Below are positions 25,142-33,164 of a DNA stretch of 64,000 nucleotides, in pieces. The notes beneath the pieces were generated by a model. The model was not told the origin of the DNA, made no database searches, and saw only the letters and a program-made list of their open reading frames with translations. Origin of the DNA: Streptomyces sp. WAC 01529 (GTDB lineage Bacteria; Actinomycetota; Actinomycetes; Streptomycetales; Streptomycetaceae); assembly GCF_003945545.1 (NCBI RefSeq), contig NZ_CP029617.1:1086001-1150000 (forward strand). The letters are read 5' to 3'. The translations under genes were made by a program, and so were the position numbers. Each line of letters starts with the position of its first letter. Positions within the stretch are counted from its first letter, which is position 1.

Positions 25142-26179
25142 ATGAGCACCCCACCCTCCCCCACGGCTTCCCCCACGCCCTCCGCCCGCCCCGCCCTCGA
25201 CTGGCGTGTCCGCTTCGGTGTCCTGTCGCTGATCTGGGGCTTCAGCTTCCTGTTGATCAAGGTGGGCACGGAGGCGTACGCGCCCTTCCAGGTCACCCTG
25301 GGGCGGCTCGTGTTCGGCACGGCGGTGGTCGCCGCCGTGCTCGTGGTGAAGCGGGTACGGCTGCCGCGCGGGACCCGCACCTGGCTGCACCTGACGGTGG
25401 CGGCGCTCCTGCTCAACGCCCTGCCGTTCTCCCTGTTCGCGTACGCGGAGCTGACGATCCCCTCCACGCTCGCCGGGATCTGCAACGCGACATCGCCCCT
25501 GTGGGGCATGGCGCTCTCGCTGGTCGCGCTCTCCGAGGACCGCCCGACCCGGCGCCGTGTCGCGGGCCTCGGCATCGGCTTCCTCGGGGTGCTGACGGTC
25601 CTCGGCGCCTGGCAGGGCTTCAGCGGCCTCGACTTCGGGGGCACGGCGATGGCACTGCTCGCCTCGCTCAGCTATCCGATCGGCTGGATCTACGTCCGTC
25701 GCACCCTGGCCGGATCGGGCCACTCGAACCTCTCCCTGACCGGGGCACAGCTGCTGCTCGCGACCGCCGAACTTGCCGTGGTGACCCCGCTGTTCACCTC
25801 GTTCCCGACCAGTTTCCCCGTCGTGCCGCTGCTGGCGGTCGTGGCGCTCGGCGCCCTCGGCACGGGGCTCGCCTTCCTGCTTCAGTACGCGCTGGTCTCC
25901 GAGGTGGGCCCGACCACCGCCCAGATGGTCACGTACTTCATTCCGGTCATCGCGACGGCCGCGGGCGTCGCCCTGCTCGGTGAGTCCCTGAGCTGGTCGA
26001 CACCGGTCGGCGCGGCGATCGTCCTGGCGGGCGCGGCGCTCACCCAGTCCCGGCCGCGCGGGGCACTCACCGGGACCCGCCCGCGCGCAGGACTCGGCCA
26101 GCCCGAGCCGGGCGCGGCACTCGACCAGCCCGGGCCGGGCGCGGCGGCGGCCCAACCTGCGGCGGCCGAACGCCGGTAA
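25142..26179 (+). CDS. EamA (DMT superfamily) transporter
   Basis: 345 residues with ten membrane helices in two EamA repeats. Recognisable segments are FGVLSLIWGFSFLLIKVGTE (TM1), PFQVTLGRLVFGTAVVAAVL, the second-repeat PIGWIYVRRTL, and GPTTAQMVTYFIPVIATAAG followed by LLGESL. It likely exports an amino acid or other small metabolite. After TM10 an unusual Gly/Pro/Ala tail of about 40 residues contains degenerate GxxLxQPxPG repeats and ends in the cytoplasm. Controlled, by position, by the divergent LysR protein. Confidence 0.88.
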   Translation: MSTPPSPTASPTPSARPALDWRVRFGVLSLIWGFSFLLIKVGTEAYAPFQVTLGRLVFGTAVVAAVLVVKRVRLPRGTRTWLHLTVAALLLNALPFSLFAYAELTIPSTLAGICNATSPLWGMALSLVALSEDRPTRRRVAGLGIGFLGVLTVLGAWQGFSGLDFGGTAMALLASLSYPIGWIYVRRTLAGSGHSNLSLTGAQLLLATAELAVVTPLFTSFPTSFPVVPLLAVVALGALGTGLAFLLQYALVSEVGPTTAQMVTYFIPVIATAAGVALLGESLSWSTPVGAAIVLAGAALTQSRPRGALTGTRPRAGLGQPEPGAALDQPGPGAAAAQPAAAERR

Positions 26180-26218
26180 CCACCGGCCAACGGTCACCGC
26201 CCCACAGGCCCCGCCCCG

Positions 26219-27550
26219 TCACCCGTAACGCCGCGCCGGAGCGGGCCCGACAGCCGAGGCGACCGCGTCCGCCACCGGCACGATGTCCTCGTCGGCGAGC
26301 ACCGACACGGTGATGCGCACCCCGAGCTGGGCGCTGAGCCGGAACCGGGCCCCCGGAGCCACCGCCCACCCGGCGTGCAGCAGCCGCGCCACCGCCCCGG
26401 TCTCGTCCGGAACAGGCACCCATACGTTCATGCCGCTGCGCCCGTGCGCCGGCACCCCCCGCTCGGCGAGCGCCGCGATGAGCGCGTCCCGGCGCCGCCC
26501 GTACGACGCCGCCACCGCACCCGGGTCCAGCGCGCCGTCGGCCCAGAGCCGCACCACGGCGCGCTGGAGCAGGAGGCTCACCCAGCCGGGGCCGAGCCGC
26601 TGGCGCCCTTGCACGCGGTCGAGGGTGACGGGGTCGCCCGTGAGGACCGCGAGCCGCAGGTCGGGCCCGTACGCCTTGGCGGTCGACCGCGCCAGGGCCC
26701 AGCTGCGCGTCACCCCGGCGAGCGGGTGCAGCGGTACGTCGACGATGCCGTGGCCGTGGTCGTCCTCGATGAGCAGCACCTCCTTGTGCGCGGCGAGCAC
26801 TTCGCGCAGGGCACGCGCGCGTGGAGCGGTGACGGCGGCGCCCGTGGGGTTCTGCGCGCGGTCCGTCACGATGACCGCGCGGGCGCCACCGGACAGGGCC
26901 CGCTCCACGTCGGCGGGGAGCGGCCCCTCGTCGTCCACGCCCACGGGGACCGCGCGCAGCCCGAGGGCCGAGACGAGATCGAGCAGGCTGCCCCACCCCG
27001 GGTCCTCGACGGCCACCGCGTCGCCGGGCTTGAGATGGGCGGCGAGCACCCTCTCGATGGCATCGAGCGACCCGGAGGTGACGGCGATGGGCCCGGCGGG
27101 GACACCCTCCGCGTCGAACGCCACGCGCGCGTAGCGCTCCAGTTCCGGGTCCACGGCCTCTTCCCCGTAGAGGACCGGCGCCTCGTCGCTCTGCGCGGCG
27201 GCCGCCGCGAACGCGTCGGCGAGCGGGGGCAGCAGCGCCGGGTCCGGGTTGCCCTTGGAGACGTTGCGCACTCCGGGCGGCGCGTCCACGCGGATCAGCT
27301 CACGGGCGGTCGTGGCGGGCTTCGGCCGTACGCGGCTTCCGCGCCGCCCCGCCGTCTCGATGACCCCGCGCTCGCGCAGGGTGCGGTAGGCGGCCGCCAC
27401 GGTGTTGGGGTTCACGCCGAGACGGGCCGCCAACTCCCGCATGGGAGGCAGCAGTTGCCCCGGTTCCAGGCCGCCCTCCCCCACGGCACGCTCCACGCTG
27501 GCGGCGATTTCGGCTGCGCGTCGCCCCTCGATCGGATACTCTCCTAGCAC
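26219..27550 (-). CDS. MocR-type GntR/aminotransferase regulator
   Basis: 443 residues. The N-terminal GntR winged helix covers residues 10-75 (EPGQLLPPMRELAARLGVNP, NTVAAAYRTLRERGVIE). After a linker follows a fold-type I aminotransferase domain with ITSGSLDAIERVLAA-like GS motif, VIVTDRAQNPTGAAV, EDDHGHGI and the probable PLP lysine near residue 291 (STAKAYGPDLRLA). Such proteins sense PLP or an amino-compound/PLP adduct. The gene is divergent from two FMN split-barrel genes, the layout seen for PdxR-like control of vitamin B6 or related oxidases. That link is inference from context. Confidence 0.9.
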   Translation of the reverse strand: MLGEYPIEGRRAAEIAASVERAVGEGGLEPGQLLPPMRELAARLGVNPNTVAAAYRTLRERGVIETAGRRGSRVRPKPATTARELIRVDAPPGVRNVSKGNPDPALLPPLADAFAAAAAQSDEAPVLYGEEAVDPELERYARVAFDAEGVPAGPIAVTSGSLDAIERVLAAHLKPGDAVAVEDPGWGSLLDLVSALGLRAVPVGVDDEGPLPADVERALSGGARAVIVTDRAQNPTGAAVTAPRARALREVLAAHKEVLLIEDDHGHGIVDVPLHPLAGVTRSWALARSTAKAYGPDLRLAVLTGDPVTLDRVQGRQRLGPGWVSLLLQRAVVRLWADGALDPGAVAASYGRRRDALIAALAERGVPAHGRSGMNVWVPVPDETGAVARLLHAGWAVAPGARFRLSAQLGVRITVSVLADEDIVPVADAVASAVGPAPARRYG

Positions 27551-27631
27551 AAAACAGAGTATGCACTAGTGCAATCCAAACGGCAAACGCAGTAAGTACA
27601 CGGGCATACGCAGCACGTACAGGGAGAGGCC

Positions 27632-28342
27632 ATGCAGACGCCGCCGACCACCACCGACACCGCTTCGCCGGACAGCGCCGCCTACGCACCGACCGACCGC
27701 ACCGTCCCCACGCGCGCGCGGGATCGCGCCTCGTACGACCGCGAGACGGTGCACGCGATACTCGACGAGGCCTACGTCTGCCATCTCGGGTTCGTCCGGG
27801 ACGGCTCCCCCGTGGTGCTGCCGACGCTCTACGGCCGCGTGGGCGAACGCCTGTATGTGCACGGTTCGACGGGGTCCCGCCCCCTGCGCATGGCGGGCCG
27901 CGCCCAGGAGGGGCAGCAGGACCCGGGCCTCCAGGTCTGTCTGACCGTCACCCACGTCGACGGCCTCGTCCTGGCCCGCTCCGCCTTCCACCACTCGCTC
28001 AACTACCGCTCGGTGGTGATCCACGGCACCGCCCACCAGGTCACGGATCCCGAGGAGAAGCGGACCGCTCTGAACGCGCTCGTCGACCACGTCGTGCCGG
28101 GCCGCTCCACCGACTCGCGCCCCGCCAACGCCAAGGAGCTGGCGGCGACCGCCGTACTCAGCCTCGACCTGAACGAGGTGTCGGCGAAGGCCCGCACAGG
28201 CGACCCGAACGACGAGCCGGAGGACATGGACCTCCCCTACTGGTCGGGCGTGGTCCCGCTGCGCAAGGGTTACGACACCCTGATCCCCTCCCCCGACCTC
28301 GCGCCCGGCATCAAGGTCCCCGACTACCTCGCCGGGCAGTGA
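27632..28342 (+). CDS. Pyridoxamine 5'-phosphate oxidase family protein
   Basis: 236 residues. After a 35-residue flexible N-terminus come the split-barrel elements AYVCHLGFVRDGSPVVLPTL, YGRVGERLYVHGSTGSRPLR, VCLTVTHVDGLVLARSAFHH, and YRSVVIHGTAHQV, characteristic of the group that includes nitroimidazole-resistance-like flavin proteins. It probably binds FMN; the true substrate is unknown. Start ATG 81 bp from the divergent MocR gene. The next gene begins in its stop codon, so the two are translationally coupled. Confidence 0.88.
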   Translation: MQTPPTTTDTASPDSAAYAPTDRTVPTRARDRASYDRETVHAILDEAYVCHLGFVRDGSPVVLPTLYGRVGERLYVHGSTGSRPLRMAGRAQEGQQDPGLQVCLTVTHVDGLVLARSAFHHSLNYRSVVIHGTAHQVTDPEEKRTALNALVDHVVPGRSTDSRPANAKELAATAVLSLDLNEVSAKARTGDPNDEPEDMDLPYWSGVVPLRKGYDTLIPSPDLAPGIKVPDYLAGQ

Positions 28343-28983
28343 TGCTGATCCACCCCTGGGACGCCGCCCGCACCGACACCGAGTGGCAAGAGTGGCTCGC
28401 CGCCCACGACTTCGGCCAGCTCGCCGTGAACGGCCTGCCGGGTGAGCCGCCGCACGTCCAGCCGCTCCATTTCGCGTACGAGCCCGAACACGGCCCGCAC
28501 GGCCGGGCGCTGACCCACCTGGCGCGCCCGAACCCGCTCTGGGATGCCCTGGAGGCCGACCCCGAGGTGCTTCTGAGCGTCGTCGACGACTACGTGTTCG
28601 TGCCGGGCCCCTGGCAGGCCCCGCCGGACGGCCCGACCGAGCACGGCACACCCACCAGCTTCTACGCCGCCGTCCAGCTCCGCTGCACCGCGCGCGTGGT
28701 CGACGATCCCGAGGAGAAGGCCGACATCCTGAAGCGCCAGGTCGGCCACTTCCAGCCGGACGGCGGCTCCGCGCGCGCCGCCGCGGGCGAGGCACCGTAC
28801 GGCCGGCTGCTCCCGGGTATCCGTGCGCTGTGCCTCGACGTGACCGACGTACGGGCGAAGTTCAAGTACGCGACCCACAAGCCGGAGGAGGTCCGGCAAC
28901 GGGTCGCGGCGGGGCTCGCCGAGCGCGACGGCCCCGGCGACGCGGCCGCCCTGGCCCATCACCTCCGTCGCCGCGAGGGGTGA
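28342..28983 (+). CDS. PaiB-like FMN-binding protein
   Basis: 213 residues. MLIHPWDAARTDTEWQEWLA, DFGQLAVNGLPGEPPHVQPL, HLARPNPLWDAL and the C-terminal KFKYATHKPEEVRQRVAAGL (the K...NK.....R family tail) match the PaiB 'FMN-binding negative transcriptional regulator' family. Despite that name, the fold is a flavin split-barrel without a DNA-binding domain. The ATG overlaps the stop of the preceding split-barrel gene (TGATG), and a GTG one codon earlier is also possible. Likely acts with its neighbour under MocR control. Confidence 0.86.
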   Translation: MLIHPWDAARTDTEWQEWLAAHDFGQLAVNGLPGEPPHVQPLHFAYEPEHGPHGRALTHLARPNPLWDALEADPEVLLSVVDDYVFVPGPWQAPPDGPTEHGTPTSFYAAVQLRCTARVVDDPEEKADILKRQVGHFQPDGGSARAAAGEAPYGRLLPGIRALCLDVTDVRAKFKYATHKPEEVRQRVAAGLAERDGPGDAAALAHHLRRREG

Positions 28984-28985
28984 GC

Positions 28986-29017
28986 GGGGCGGGCGCGCGC
29001 CCCCGCGCACCCGCCCC
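28986..29017. terminator. 14-bp GC hairpin between convergent genes
   Basis: Bases 28986-28999 pair with 29004-29017 with one mismatch around a four-C loop, immediately after the PaiB-like stop and 46 bp before the end of the convergent EamA gene. Probably a shared terminator. Confidence 0.7.
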
Positions 29018-29062
29018 CCAACTCCCGGTACCGGAACCCGTACCGTCACCCGCGCGCGACCG

Positions 29063-30046
29063 CTACACCGCCGCCGCCTCCCTGCGCGCCGCGACCACCC
29101 CCCGCGCCTCCGCGACCGCGAGTCCCGTCACCGCGGCCAGCATCAGCACCGTGCCCGCGACCGTCGCCACCGTCAGTGCCTCGCCGAGCAGCGCGACCGC
29201 GATGACGGCGGCGCTGACCGGCTCCAGGAGGGTGATCACGGAGACGGTCGCGGACCGCACCACGGCCGCCCCGGCGAAGTACAGCGTGTAGGCGACCGCT
29301 GTCGGCACGGCCGCGATGTACAGCAGATAGAGGCCCACGCGCGCGGGTTCGACGGTGTGCGGCACAAGGCCCTCCGCACCGGCGAGCGGCAGCAGGCAGA
29401 GCGCGACGACCGCGAACGACCAGACGGTGTTGTCCGCCGAGTCGGCCCCGCCGTCCCGGCCCCAGCGCCGCGTCAGCAGCGTCATCGCGGCGTAGGCACC
29501 CGCGGAGACGAGCCCCCAGACCACGCCCACCGGCCGCACGGTCGCGCCCCCGCCACCGAGGACGAGCACCACGAGCCCGGCCAGGGCGCCGACGACGGCG
29601 ACCACCCCGCCGCGGCCCAGCCGCTCCCCGAGGGTGAGCCGCGCGCCGAGGGCGATGAGGACGGGCCCGGAGCCCATGGTGACGACGGTGCCCACCGCGA
29701 GGCCGGTCGTCTCGACGGCGGCGAAGTACGCGGTCTGGAACACCGAGAGGGCCACGCCCGTCACGACGATCCGCCGCACCCTGCCGCTCCGGCGGTCGGC
29801 CTGTGTCTTTAGCTGGGCGGCATACGACTCGTACGGCTTCGCCCGGCGACGCGGCCGCACCACGCGCACGCCGAGCAGCAGGACGAACCCGCCCGCGCAC
29901 CGCCAGAAGGAGAGGCTGACCGGCCCCATGTCACTGGCCTGGAAGACCAGCGCGGCGGCGGCACCCGCGGTGCCCCAGGCGGTTCCGGCGACGATCAGAT
30001 AGAAGAGGCCTCGCCCGACGGGCAGGCCGAGTACAGCGTTCGACAC
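29063..30046 (-). CDS. EamA family transporter
   Basis: 327 residues with ten predicted membrane helices. TM1 reads [20 protein letters not shown], a long cytoplasmic loop [20 protein letters not shown] splits the first repeat, and the second repeat has [20 protein letters not shown] and [20 protein letters not shown] followed by GEAL. An exporter of amino acids or similar metabolites is likely. GTG start with GGAGAAC seven bases upstream. A 13-codon leader ORF and two hairpins occupy the 140 bp before it, consistent with attenuation by a charged-tRNA signal. Confidence 0.88.
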   Translation of the reverse strand: MSNAVLGLPVGRGLFYLIVAGTAWGTAGAAAALVFQASDMGPVSLSFWRCAGGFVLLLGVRVVRPRRRAKPYESYAAQLKTQADRRSGRVRRIVVTGVALSVFQTAYFAAVETTGLAVGTVVTMGSGPVLIALGARLTLGERLGRGGVVAVVGALAGLVVLVLGGGGATVRPVGVVWGLVSAGAYAAMTLLTRRWGRDGGADSADNTVWSFAVVALCLLPLAGAEGLVPHTVEPARVGLYLLYIAAVPTAVAYTLYFAGAAVVRSATVSVITLLEPVSAAVIAVALLGEALTVATVAGTVLMLAAVTGLAVAEARGVVAARREAAAV

Positions 30047-30145
30047 GTGAGTTCTCCGCAGCAGAGAAGGATGTTCTGGCTCCGTCTGCGGGCAGCACCG
30101 TTCCGCCCGGCCACCGGCCTGGGCGTGATCCGTGAGTGCCCCGCG

Positions 30146-30187
30146 CTAGGCGGCGGGGGGCGGAAGAACGAGTGCTCGTGACTTCAT
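30146..30187 (-). CDS. Putative 13-residue leader peptide before the EamA gene
   Basis: ATG at 30187 encodes MKSRALVLPPPAA-stop. Its stop codon lies inside a CCCCGC/GCGGGG hairpin (30139-30158), and a second hairpin (30105-30124) follows before the GTG start of the transporter. Leu/Val/Pro-rich leader, overlapping hairpin and an amino-acid-exporter-like gene downstream resemble transcriptional attenuation. No clear ribosome site precedes the ATG, so it may be leaderless or not translated. Confidence 0.4.
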   Translation of the reverse strand: MKSRALVLPPPAA

Positions 30188-30197
30188 GATCCGCACA

Positions 30198-31256
30198 CTA
30201 GGTCGCACCGCCGCTGCGCGACAACTCCGTTTCGGGATCCGGGACCCGGGCCTTCACGGCACGCTCGGCGGGCGCGGACGACTGGGCGATGAACGCGCCC
30301 GCGAGGACGACCGCGCCCCCGACGAGCTGCGGCGCGGAGAGGTGTTCGCCGAGGACCACCCAGGCCAGTACGGTCGCGATGACCGCTTCGAGGCAGGCCA
30401 CGACACCGGCCACCTGGGGCGAGAGCCTGCGCACGGACAGCACCCCGGTGACGTATGCGACGACCGTCGCGATCAGCACGATCCAGCACAGCAGGAGCCA
30501 GGCGGGAACGTTCGAGCCGTTCAGGTCCGCGCCGCCCGCGAGCACCGACCAGTCCATGCCCCAGGGCCGCGCGACGACGGTCAGCACGGCGGTGCCGACG
30601 AGCAGGCCGTACGCGATGACGCCGAGGGGGTGGGGGGCGTCGTCGCCCGCGTCGCTGCCCTGGTCGGACAGGACGAAGTAGCCGACCTGGCAGCAGGCCG
30701 CGCCGAGGGCGAGCAGGAGGCCGACGGCGTCGAAGCGCAGGCCGGCCCAGACCTCGACGACGCAGGCGAGTCCGCCGACGGCGAGCACCACGCCGAGCGC
30801 GGCCGCACGCGTCACCGACCGCCGCTGCACGAAGCGCACCCAGCCGAGGACGAGGGCGGGCGCGAGGTATTCGACGAGGAGCGCGACGCCGACGGGGATG
30901 CGGGAGAGCGCGGCGAAGTAGCAGGCCTGGACGCCCGCCACGGCGAGGAGGCCGAACCCGGCGAGCAGCGCGGGCCTGCTCCGCGGCAGCCGCCGGTGCC
31001 GCCAGGCCACGGGCAGCATCACCAGGGCGGCGCCCGCCACCCTCAGCCACACCACGTGCAGGGGGGCGAGGCCCGCTTCGATCAGCGGTTTCGCCGCGAC
31101 GCCGGAGCCACCGAAGGCGACCGCCGACAACAGGGCGAGCCCAAGACCGAGGCCTCGGCCCCGATGCTCCTGGCCCGCCTTGCCCTCCTGAATCCCCTGA
31201 GACGCTTGCACCGGCACATCATGGCAGGCGGTGTCATGAGCGTCGTCCCGCCTCAT
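30198..31256 (-). CDS. EamA family transporter
   Basis: 352 residues, ten membrane helices. After a charged N-terminus the first repeat begins LGLALLSAVAFGGSGVAAKP and LHVVWLRVAGAALVMLPVAW. The second repeat holds FVLSDQGSDAGDDAPHPLGV with an acidic loop, then VAYVTGVLSVRRLSPQVAGV and LEAVIATVLAWVVLGEHLSA. I trimmed the longest frame to ATG at 31256 because the upstream part lies over the Clp-N gene. GTG codons near the first helix are alternatives. Different from the next EamA gene in sequence, so not a recent duplicate. Confidence 0.82.
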   Translation of the reverse strand: MRRDDAHDTACHDVPVQASQGIQEGKAGQEHRGRGLGLGLALLSAVAFGGSGVAAKPLIEAGLAPLHVVWLRVAGAALVMLPVAWRHRRLPRSRPALLAGFGLLAVAGVQACYFAALSRIPVGVALLVEYLAPALVLGWVRFVQRRSVTRAAALGVVLAVGGLACVVEVWAGLRFDAVGLLLALGAACCQVGYFVLSDQGSDAGDDAPHPLGVIAYGLLVGTAVLTVVARPWGMDWSVLAGGADLNGSNVPAWLLLCWIVLIATVVAYVTGVLSVRRLSPQVAGVVACLEAVIATVLAWVVLGEHLSAPQLVGGAVVLAGAFIAQSSAPAERAVKARVPDPETELSRSGGAT

Positions 31257-31333
31257 GCCTGTCTCAGTCGGCGGACGCCACGTGCCCGCCGAGCCGCTTC
31301 CGGGGCTGCTCGCGACGGCCTTTCCGGCCTCGT

Positions 31334-31924
31334 TCAGCCCGCCGAGCTGTGCCCGCCCGCGAAGCCGTGGCCTCCGGCGGCGTACTGCCGGCATCCGGCC
31401 TCCACGCGACGCAGCAGGACCTCGACGTCGACACCGGCCCGCCCCAGCACCTCGACCGCCCGGCACTCCGGGTCGGCGGTGAGCCCGGCGAGCAGGTCCA
31501 TGCCGAGGGCCCGCGGATCCCCCCGCACCTCGGCGCGCTCCAGCGCCACGTCCATCGCCGAGACGGCGGCGGGCGACCAGCCCGCCTCTTTGTGGTCCTT
31601 GTGGTCCTTGTGGGCCGCCACCACCGGCACGGCCCCGGAGTCCTCGACGGTGCCCTGCCACTGGAGGCCGTAACCGATGCTGCGCTGCACGAGGTAGCCG
31701 AGGAGGCGCACCACCTGCGCGCCGTTCTCGAAGACGGCGCGCACCTCGGGGTCGGTCTCCAGGAGGGAGTGCAGCAGATGTGCGGTGTCGATCTGCCGGT
31801 CGCCGTCCCGCACCGCCCGGCGGCGCGCGCCGGCCACGACCGATGCCAGCTCCGCGCTGAGTCGGGAGTCGAGTCCTGCTCGGGTCGGGTCCGGTTCGGC
31901 GCCCGGCGGAGTACGGCTTTGCAC
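31334..31924 (-). CDS. Clp N-terminal (repeat) domain protein
   Basis: 196 residues. Two Clp-N repeats can be seen: AELASVVAGARRRAVRDGDR, QIDTAHLLHSLLETDPEVRA, and MDVALERAEVRGDPRALGMD, LLAGLTADPECRAVEVLGRA. This is the adaptor-binding domain of ClpC/ClpB without any AAA+ ATPase, so it may recruit substrates or act as a decoy for a Clp machine. Between the repeats a nine-base coding repeat gives HKDHKDHK, and there is a His-rich tail. GTG start. It lies upstream of an EamA gene on the same strand. Confidence 0.8.
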   Translation of the reverse strand: MQSRTPPGAEPDPTRAGLDSRLSAELASVVAGARRRAVRDGDRQIDTAHLLHSLLETDPEVRAVFENGAQVVRLLGYLVQRSIGYGLQWQGTVEDSGAVPVVAAHKDHKDHKEAGWSPAAVSAMDVALERAEVRGDPRALGMDLLAGLTADPECRAVEVLGRAGVDVEVLLRRVEAGCRQYAAGGHGFAGGHSSAG

Positions 31925-32118
31925 ACTCCCACCCCATCAATCCCCGGTGGCATATGCATCGGCGGCGGGAAGCATCTTCGCGTCCGACAAAGGGTGGGCA
32001 CGCATGGGTGGGTTGTCCTCCTTACGGATGAGATCCGACCGGCCCGCCCCAGCCGCGCGCGCCGCCTTGCCTCGCGGCCGGAGCGCAACCCCCGCGCGGG
32101 TTCGGGCGTCTCACTTGC

Positions 32119-32307
32119 ATGGAGAGCAGGTTCTGGATGGTCGCCCTGCCGGCGGTCGACGGCAGGCAGTACGTGTACCGGGTGTACGCACCCGACGACG
32201 CGCTGCCCGCCGACCTGTTCTGGGACGCCTGGCACTGCCACGACGAGAGCCCGTTCCCGCGGGCCTCGGATCTCTTCGACGCGGCGGTGATACGACGGGT
32301 CGGCTAG
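32119..32307 (+). CDS. 62-residue hypothetical protein
   Basis: MESRFWMVALPAVDGRQYVY, then RVYAPDDALPADLFWDAWHC, HDESPFPRASDLFDAAVIRR and VG. It is acidic and aromatic-rich with no membrane segment, perhaps a small alpha/beta domain. GGAGAGCAGG lies inside the frame, so ATG at 32137 is a plausible alternative start. Its TAG stop is part of the CTAG that begins the inverted repeat of the mobile unit to the right, so the element inserted exactly at the gene's end. I do not recognise the family. Confidence 0.5.
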   Translation: MESRFWMVALPAVDGRQYVYRVYAPDDALPADLFWDAWHCHDESPFPRASDLFDAAVIRRVG

Positions 32308-32322
32308 GCCGTGTCTTAGAAG
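32304..32322 (+). repeat. Left inverted repeat of the IS5-type mobile unit
   Basis: CTAGGCCGTGTCTTAGAAG matches the reverse complement of 36366-36384 at 18 of 19 positions. CTAG at the outer edge may be a four-base target duplication, though because it is palindromic it could equally belong to the repeat. Confidence 0.7.
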
Positions 32323-32468
32323 GCGCTTCTGTGCGGGGTGGATCGCCAGGGCGAGGTGGGGGCAGCCAGCAGAATCATCGGCGGGCGGGGTATAGGGCTG
32401 GATGACTACACGGGACTGAGTCGCCCCGCTGCTTTCTGGAAGGGCCGCGATGAGCCGATGGAGGCGGG

Positions 32469-32502
32469 GCTGCGGGCCCGGCTTTGGGGTCGGGCCCGCA
32501 GC
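32469..32502 (-). terminator. 12-bp hairpin after the FMN reductase gene
   Basis: GCTGCGGGCCCG (32469-32480) and its exact complement (32491-32502) enclose a ten-base loop, four bases past the stop of the minus-strand reductase gene. Confidence 0.75.
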
Positions 32503-32505
32503 TCT

Positions 32506-33105
32506 TTAAGCCTGGTAGGGGTTGGTCGTGCGGGCGTCGCGGAGTGCGGTGGCCCACCAGGCGAGTTGGTCGAGCTGTCCCTTGGCTGCGGCTTCACAGG
32601 CGGTGTCGAACGGGCGGCCGTTGTCGTCGAAGCACTCGCGGATGTTGTGGAAGCTGACCGTGTTGCGGATGGTGTGGGCATGGAGCTCGCCGAGGATCAG
32701 GCTGAGGTGCTCGGCGGCGCGGAGGCCACCGGAGATGCCACCGTAGGAGACGGCCGCGGCGGGCTTGGCCCGCCAGGCGGCGGGAACGAGGTCGATGGCG
32801 TTCTTGAGGGCGGCGGGGATGCTCCGGTTGTACTCCCCGGTCACCACCACGAACGCGTCGGCCTGCTCGATGCGTTCGTCGAACGCGGTCACTCGCGGGT
32901 CGGGGACGGTGAAGTCCATGACGGCGGGCAGGTCGGTGGTGGCCAGGTCGATGAGGTCGAGGTCCATGTCGGGGCGGGCACGGAGAATGTCGGTGTACCA
33001 GTTGGTGACGGTGGGGCCGATCCGGCCCACGCGGGTGCTGCCGGTGATCACCGCGACGCGCAGCGCCGGGGCGGGGGCGGCGGTCGACGGCTGGAGGGTA
33101 GTCAT
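32506..33105 (-). CDS. NAD(P)H-dependent FMN reductase
   Basis: 199 residues with a flavodoxin-like fold: phosphate loop VITGSTRVGRIGPTVTNWY (GSTR.GR motif), VVTGEYNRSIPAALKNAIDL (the family EYN.S.P..LKN.ID block) and AVSYGGISGGLRAAEHL. Homologues reduce FMN, quinones or azo compounds with NAD(P)H. It follows the MFS gene by 60 bp on the same strand, so the two are probably an operon repressed by the MarR protein. The combination of pump and quinone/azo reductase suggests defence against a redox-active or electrophilic compound. Confidence 0.9.
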   Translation of the reverse strand: MTTLQPSTAAPAPALRVAVITGSTRVGRIGPTVTNWYTDILRARPDMDLDLIDLATTDLPAVMDFTVPDPRVTAFDERIEQADAFVVVTGEYNRSIPAALKNAIDLVPAAWRAKPAAAVSYGGISGGLRAAEHLSLILGELHAHTIRNTVSFHNIRECFDDNGRPFDTACEAAAKGQLDQLAWWATALRDARTTNPYQA

Positions 33106-33164
33106 GAAGGGACTCCTGGTAGGTGAGGGGGCGGCAGGTTGCCGCCGCCTGGAAGGGTTTGCGG

